From positions 14,067,763 to 14,131,762 of the forward strand of contig NC_049994.1 of the NCBI RefSeq assembly GCF_000003815.2: a stretch of 64,000 nt of DNA, read 5' to 3'. Position numbers and translations under genes: made by a program. Of the stretch, positions 60,801 to 64,000 are shown in pieces. The notes under the pieces were generated by a model. That model was given only the letters and a program-made list of their open reading frames with translations, had not been told where the DNA came from and made no database searches. Every line of letters starts with the position of its first letter. Position 1 is the first letter of the stretch. This DNA is from Branchiostoma floridae (Eukaryota; Chordata; Leptocardii; Amphioxiformes; Branchiostomatidae).

Positions 60801-63800
60801 TACCAAGACAGTTGAACTTTGCAGGAGCCGTACGTTTTTGCCCTCCAAATTGCCTGAAGTTAGCGATCGTACGACCTATATGTGACTGAGCCCTTAGTAA
60901 ACTATCTTATGCCACTGTTAAATCTGCTTGGAGAACATTTGTTACCCACACAAAAATGCATTGTCTCATTTCTGCGAAGCAACATACCGTGCATTTTCCT
61001 AACCCTGGCTAGAGAGGGAGAGTGGTGCAGAGAGTGGTAGCGGGGAGGGGGCCGTCGCGGGGAGCGGAACCCCTCCAGCCGGTAGTGAGCTGCCTCCCCT
61101 GTCCCGCGGTGGAACGGTCCGCAGAGAAGTAGAGGATGGTGGGAAGGTTGACAGTAGAGGGGGTGGTGGGCAGAGGGAGGGAGAGAAGAAGAAAAATGAG
61201 ACCAGGTCAGAGAGGGTGGATCGAAAGAGGACAGTGCAAATTATGGAACAAATGACAGAGACAGTTGAACAGTTTCATATACCATAGATGCATGAATACA
61301 TGTATGATTGTTAAGAATGATGACCAGAGTTATTGACAATGTTTCTGACATATCAAGTCAGACAATGCATTTGCCAGTACACAGAATATCACATTTCTAA
61401 TAAAACTGCCTCAAATCAAAAGAAACATGTCACATAAAATATGCTAGATTTTTCAAGTTCCTAATATAAATATAATACAAACCTGACATTATCATTAATG
61501 TTGTTATACTCAATCAATGATATCTTAATCAATATACACACATACTGTACCTTCAAACTATCATAACAACTGCTTTCACACACTACACAATCATACCAAA
61601 GAGAATTCAAAGTTACCAGAAGGACAGAAAGTAAAGTAAAGGATTGGACAGTAACATGTACACTTCCGACCATGTCAGGTATTTGGCAGTGTAAATATCT
61701 GTACATGTACAGACTTTCAATGTGTCATTTTTAAGTTGTGCATGGTATTGGCACATCACTGTTCACAAATGTTTACGGAATAAACATAACTGTGATCAAT
61801 AAATTACAAATAAAGAGCTTAATAACAGTTAAAGGGGTTTTTAACATAGTTGTAAGAACATCTATCACACAGCAACAGAAAAATAGCTTCTTTGGTTATA
61901 ACAGATAATAAACAAATAAAGATTAGGATATAGGAGAATTCTTTTTTTAGAAGCTCTGACGAAGGGATCTGAGAAACTTCGAAACGTAAGCAATGTAAGT
62001 GCCTGCTGGTTGTGTAAAAAGAATTCTCCTATATCCTATATTCTACCTACCTGATGACACGTTTTTCGGAAATAAAGATTAGAATTGGACTATGCAAAGT
62101 TTAGAATGGCAAGAGGTGTATTTTAATAGTGCTCTGTAACAGGACCAACAGTTATGTATTGGGGCAAGGCAAGCAAGGGGTTCAAAGGTTAAAGGTGAAT
62201 GTCCTGACCTCTGCCCTGCTGCTGACGATCTCTGACCTGGCTGGGCTTGAGGAGGTGTTCTTCATGGTGGTTGTCATGGTAACCTTCCCCTGCAAAAAAA
62301 AAATCACAAATTTCATATCACACAGTCAAACCTGTACAAATGACCACCTCTATGTAAGAATCACATGGCCAATGTGACCACTTTTTGGTGGTTTCTTACA
62401 TAATTTTCCCATTCCGCCCAAGCATTGTGAACCCTGTCTATAGTTACTACCTATCTACCTCGACCAGATATTGTCCATCCTCTTAAGTGTTCTTCCTGGG
62501 CAGTTTTGACTGTGTATCGAGGTTGCTGCTGTATAGACTGGCTTGAGTCACATGCAAAAGAAAATGCAAGGTTATGCTATCTGTATCAGACTTGAGGCCA
62601 GCCAGAAATACATTTTAGTCAATTCATGCTTTGCTAAAAATAATTTGCTTCCCAAAAAGTGTTTTACAATTCATGAATGTTCTACCGACACCAGGAGAAT
62701 AAAGATGTGGTCAGAGACAAGATCAGGTTTGGCGGACACAACTATTTATTCCTCAAACGGAATACAGTTTAGTCAATCCATGCTTTGCTGAAAATATCAA
62801 ACACTCCTAACAACACTACAAATAAGTCTCTGACACATAAGCGTCACAAACAAATCTGCTTGGGAGATCACCTCTGTGTCTTGAACAATGCTGACACTTA
62901 ATAAACTTCAGCTGTTCCACAGTGACTGAAACTTCCCCTGATGTTCCCACATGAAGAATGGAAGGGGATACAAACACAGAACAACAAACAAACAAAAGAA
63001 GAAAATTGTGAATAAAACCCTGAGAAAACTGAGTGTGATACTCAAATGAAATGAGGGATAACTGACTATAACTGGTGAGCCAGGAGGACAACTTCAAATG
63101 TCGGGGAAAATGGTAAATGTTTAAGCCCAAAACTGTCTGTAAAGAGTTTGAACTGTTCTATATTATGAATAGCAATCCACTAACCATTGTATGGAGGTGG
63201 CTCTTCATCGGAGTTGTAGTTCTGTGGGGCTTCATCATAACTGTGGAGGAAATTAATCAAACAAATCATTCACACACGATAAGAGCTCGTCAGAATATTA
63301 ATAACAATTTTCCTGAATTGACATATCATACAAACAATCTTAGAATGATAAGATATGCGATGACAATGACAACAAAAATGTAGTACATAGACTTGTGAAA
63401 ATATGAGAAAGAGTATGGTAGTTAAACGCAGACCACTACCAGTGGACCCTCTGCTGTAGTCCTTGTGTGGCCTAAGGCCTATAGAAATGGAGATAGGCAA
63501 TACCCTATATGCTGAAAAGGGTGGGAAGGATTGTTTGACTTTAACTTTAACAATTTTGCTATCATCACAGTCTGTGACATCAGATGTCTGCCCTATTTAA
63601 TCAAGATTGGAAGTCTTTTCTGCTTTCTTCAGAACTTCTCTGCTAGTTCATGGTACAAACAAAGAGACCAGAATTTACCTATACCTTGGCAGGGGTACTC
63701 GGGAAGGTTTAGGTAGAGTTGCGGGTGGCCGAACCCTGCCGAACGTGCTCTCCCAAACCTCGCGTTCCGTGGGCTCGTCTTCTGACGACGGCTGACGTTT

Positions 63801-63865
63801 GTACGCTGTCTCCGTGCTCTCCTTCTTTTCCCAGCATTCCTTGAAGAAGGGTGTGAAGACTGCAG
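44363..63865 (-). CDS. ARHGAP35: p190 RhoGAP (ARHGAP5/ARHGAP35-like), C-terminal part
   Basis: GTPase-activating protein for Rho. The 5' end is beyond the window. Exons: 63685-63865, 63185-63240, 62209-62289, 61004-61093 (tentative), 59151-59273 (tentative), 58184-58228, 57729-57829, 56861-57130, 55925-55976, 55089-55268, 54552-54707, 53225-53277, 52348-52425, 51716-51893, 51113-51190, 50618-50770, 49931-50036, 44363-44543. Every junction is phase-compatible, giving about 719 residues. The N-terminal part is proline- and tyrosine-rich ([23 protein letters not shown]); YACPHD and IRKIKSIRG resemble the YSVPHDSTQGKIITIR region of human p190. A basic coiled stretch ([18 protein letters not shown]) precedes [11 protein letters not shown], the usual lead into the GAP domain. 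[20 protein letters not shown] is almost the human p190 sequence. It is probably the single relative of the vertebrate pair. The tail after the GAP domain is short. Confidence 0.9.
45093..45233. repeat. Internal complementary region of the DIRS element
   Basis: The left half is the reverse complement of the element's left terminus, the right half of its right terminus, joined as in the circular intermediate proposed for DIRS replication. It overlaps the end of the recombinase frame. Confidence 0.85.
45223..46220 (-). CDS. DIRS tyrosine recombinase region
   Basis: This is the C-terminal third of a longer frame (45223-47997). It has [16 protein letters not shown] and, near the end, [17 protein letters not shown] followed by a terminal Tyr-containing segment, the H-x-x-R and Tyr layout of DIRS-type recombinases. 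The upper part of the long frame overlaps the reverse transcriptase region in another frame. Confidence 0.82.
46029..47894 (-). CDS. DIRS reverse transcriptase and RNase H
   Basis: Reverse transcriptase blocks [46 protein letters not shown] and the catalytic YLDD are followed by an RNase H domain with [10 protein letters not shown] and NVLELKAA. The order and the YLDD form are typical of DIRS elements. Described only as part of the element. Confidence 0.88.
   Translation of the reverse strand: MVDTEVEKMLNSGAIQPTQPTQGQFISSIFLVPKKNGGSRPVINLKHLNKAMQKKHCKLEHFQKVIELLQPGDFMTNLDLKDAYFTIPVFHKHRKYLRFIWKATLYEFAVLPFGLTSSPRVFTKILKPVVAHLRSLGVRCVIYLDDILILAQSADLCTEHTNLTRFLLENLGFVINIDKSQLEPNQIREFLGFKINSVEMKIYLPEPKVEKIVDLCQNLLAQNSTSLKHLASIVGLMTSTTQAVPLAPLHYRYLQKDLRLGLKMMKDNYNRKIRLSPMAHQDLTWWINSLALWNGASLKPVTVLTIQTDASLQGWGGFCQKGKTGGRWSTEERNDHINVLELKAAFLSLQCFAKDAPQGQVHLRMDNSTAVAYVNRKGGTRSVQLMLLSLEMWQWALHRGLTLSASHVRGEQNQLADTLSRVFNDRTEWQLDPQVFHQLTPFMTDVSIDLFASRINTQLPRYVTWGPDPSAIATDAFTIDWGTEIGYAYPPPILIPRVLDKLVQDTATVYLLAPVWESQVWYPRVLELLCAQPILLPKSPDLVRLPHNGQPHPLLPEMRMALWPVCGETSKVLAFRQDLQTSCSHLGAAAPRNNTMGPGRSGCAGAILGTEIQFEVLSRMF
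48134..49534 (-). CDS. DIRS gag-like frame
   Basis: About 466 residues, starting [11 protein letters not shown]. It has a proline-rich, low-complexity N-terminal half and a conserved-looking middle ([19 protein letters not shown], then [18 protein letters not shown]). It is assigned to gag from its position and its resemblance to the first frame of other animal DIRS elements. Confidence 0.75.
   Translation of the reverse strand: MSSENTVENRELQEEGRRGKAKDKTAGDPRDKTAGDPRDIQNGGNTELPPKKPPAARGPHHQESNQLHPSGSQEIPEVVPTLPSFEPGREAMRWPNFFPFGSFPGAFMPNNGASGSSQATASSSAPGSFPQLPPGYPGFPWLMPSPLGHGFQSPQLSALETKFENFVQCVEHQMARLDDRLQDPVQTGSGHAVRHLASDDTTSDDGGAGPTEDPQMEGMFSSDFPSYGSEGFLQPVPDALFDKINKAFNVRLPKEDFDKYSEQYPLFENLSATLSAPKLTPEQAACVDNKLVLEDSKLRKIQDRFLLAARPLTSAYYALKHEDDADLDKDEIAKAISAALVLLGNASFSMSLYRREECCPNLDKDLRFLIAPEVSTSDSLFGPDFVNQVSKTKASKRALGDVLGPKKAASRPHQNSSSSNSQRHKQKHSAHFDRYRKKPYDKSGFYNKKNQAQSSGFRPPPNKKSS
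51540..51608 (-). pseudogene. Partial duplicate of a RhoGAP-domain exon
   Basis: A second copy of the 3' half of exon 51716-51893 encodes [19 protein letters not shown] and keeps the GTGAGA donor. The flanking intron sequence is duplicated too (GGATACAGCC and ACATTTTCTCACC downstream). The 5' half of the exon is missing; a weak acceptor (TGTCAAAG) precedes the remaining part. If spliced in, the 69-bp cassette would duplicate the YIENEG segment. It is most likely a non-functional relic. Confidence 0.8.
52800..53060 (+). mobile_element. tRNA-derived SINE in a RhoGAP intron
   Basis: The head GGCCAGGTGGATAGAGTG and a decayed B-box (GAGTTTAATTTCC) are followed by a body with GGGAAAGAGTATGGTAGTTG and ACCACTACCAGTGGAC. 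The tail half (GCCCTGGGCTACAAAATGGA onward) is shared with the fragments at 56036-56170 and 63411-63530. Confidence 0.7.
54338..54510. repeat. Three tandem units with CCAAT boxes
   Basis: Degenerate units of about 50-64 bp of the form GTACTTTCTGATTGGCCAAA...CAGCCAATCAAATCAATGA. ATTGG and CCAAT alternate, so each full unit has facing CCAAT boxes. They lie about 45 bp downstream of an exon of the RhoGAP gene. Confidence 0.7.
55321..55480. repeat. Inverted repeat near a RhoGAP exon
   Basis: GTTACTCAAGCAACTGGATA...TTTTGGAAATG (from 55368) and the inverse CATTTCCAAAATCATATCTA...GCTTGAGTAAC (to about 55471) form a roughly 38-bp stem. The loop carries ATGCCATCTGAAACGTCC, a motif common in short inverted-repeat elements of invertebrates. 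Confidence 0.7.
55558..55757. mobile_element. MITE-like inverted repeat
   Basis: The left arm starts CATCTGTGTTGGTAGTTATC and contains ACAACACAAAGGTATAC. The right arm is the inverse, ending GATTACTACCAACACAG. The stem is about 80 bp. No clear target duplication. Confidence 0.7.
56036..56170 (+). mobile_element. SINE fragment (3' half)
   Basis: CCCAGGGCTATGAAACGGAG and GGGCCTACGCATCAC match the 3' half of the SINE at 52800-53060. Confidence 0.55.
56600..56870. repeat. Tandem duplication across a RhoGAP exon donor
   Basis: The last bases of exon 56861-57130, its GTACAG donor (GT at 56859-56860) and about 110 bp of intron are repeated with a 127-bp offset, giving a second donor at 56732-56733. 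CAGTACTACTGTGAACTGAT and CTTCTGTACCTTTCCTCCT occur in both copies. Confidence 0.85.
58777..59125. mobile_element. hAT-like MITE with CAGGGTTCTAGC termini
   Basis: It starts CAGGGTTCTAGCCAG and ends with the inverse GCTAGAACCCTG. CTGTT is present on both outer sides. TAGCATAACGGTAAG and GCCCGTTACGCTAAAA give further internal symmetry. It resembles the RPL32-intron element in its termini. It lies 26 bp from the end of the tentative exon 59151-59273. Confidence 0.65.
60559..60938. mobile_element. AATCTCCAAGCAG-family MITE carrying a nested inverted repeat
   Basis: The left arm is AATCTCCAAGCAGATCCTAC. The right arm, more diverged, is ATCTGCTTGGAGAACA. The flanks CTGTTACCT and TTGTTACCC are a decayed 9-bp duplication. 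Inside, GGTCGCAGTCACATA (near 60683) faces TATGTGACTGAGCC (near 60890), a second element nested in the first. Confidence 0.7.
61925..62040. mobile_element. Short inverted-repeat element
   Basis: AGGATATAGGAGAATTCTTT and its inverse at 62016-62038 enclose GACGAAGGGATCTGAGAAAC and TTCGAAACGTAAGC, a core shared in style with other inverted-repeat elements here (34849, 55321). Confidence 0.7.
63411..63530 (+). mobile_element. SINE fragment
   Basis: AGAGTATGGTAGTTAAACGC and ACCACTACCAGTGGACC match the middle of the SINE at 52800-53060. It lies between two RhoGAP exons. Confidence 0.6.
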
Positions 63866-64000
63866 CTGTAAGAGAATGGAGTGTGTCAGATGTCGTCATG
63901 GAGGGAACTATACTAAATATTTCTTGAAATGAGAAATGTCTATTGCAAGATCAAAAACAATTCCTTTTACACACAACCCTATGTATACTGTATAATATTC

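Overview
The window looks like chordate-grade animal nuclear DNA, most likely a lancelet (amphioxus, Branchiostoma). This is inferred from intron-rich genes with clear single-copy relatives of vertebrate gene pairs (PHF13/PHF23, ARHGAP5/ARHGAP35), an NXPE-family gene, and a dense load of short inverted-repeat transposons, tRNA-type SINEs, 5'-truncated LINEs and a DIRS element. There are three assembly gaps: 14705-14804, 36509-36905 and 40833-40932.

Layout, left to right. (1) 1947-11123, minus: a PHF13/PHF23-like PHD-finger gene whose six coding exons chain in phase into a 251-residue protein. A probable non-coding first exon ends at 11392. (2) 13573-15774, minus: SEM1/DSS1, three exons, with a 1.03-kb foldback transposon in intron 1. 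(3) 16045-18211, plus: RPL32, head-to-head with SEM1, with a non-coding pyrimidine-rich (TOP-like) first exon. (4) 20609-24892, minus: a GT29 sialyltransferase of ST8Sia type, four exons, 356 residues. (5) About 25-34 kb: gene-poor, repeat-rich DNA. (6) 34347-40805, plus: an NXPE-family membrane protein with an extra beta-trefoil (ricin-type) lectin module, carried on two exons that form a phase 1-1 cassette between the filamin-like domain and the PC-esterase domain. (7) 44363 to beyond the right edge, minus: a p190 RhoGAP-type gene. Eighteen exons are visible, coding for about 719 C-terminal residues including the whole RhoGAP domain.

The last intron of the RhoGAP gene holds a 4.9-kb DIRS-type tyrosine-recombinase retroelement (44835-49783) with inverted termini and an internal complementary region. 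Small inverted-repeat elements with 8-9 bp target duplications sit in nearly every large intron. Several carry others nested inside them.

The points most worth a second look are the lectin-bearing NXPE gene, three independent tandem duplications that each straddle an exon-intron boundary (in the PHF13-like gene and twice in the RhoGAP gene), the foldback element with a 9-bp target duplication, and the DIRS insertion inside the GAP-domain coding region. All exon calls rest on reading splice sites and phase by eye. No alignment or database search was run.
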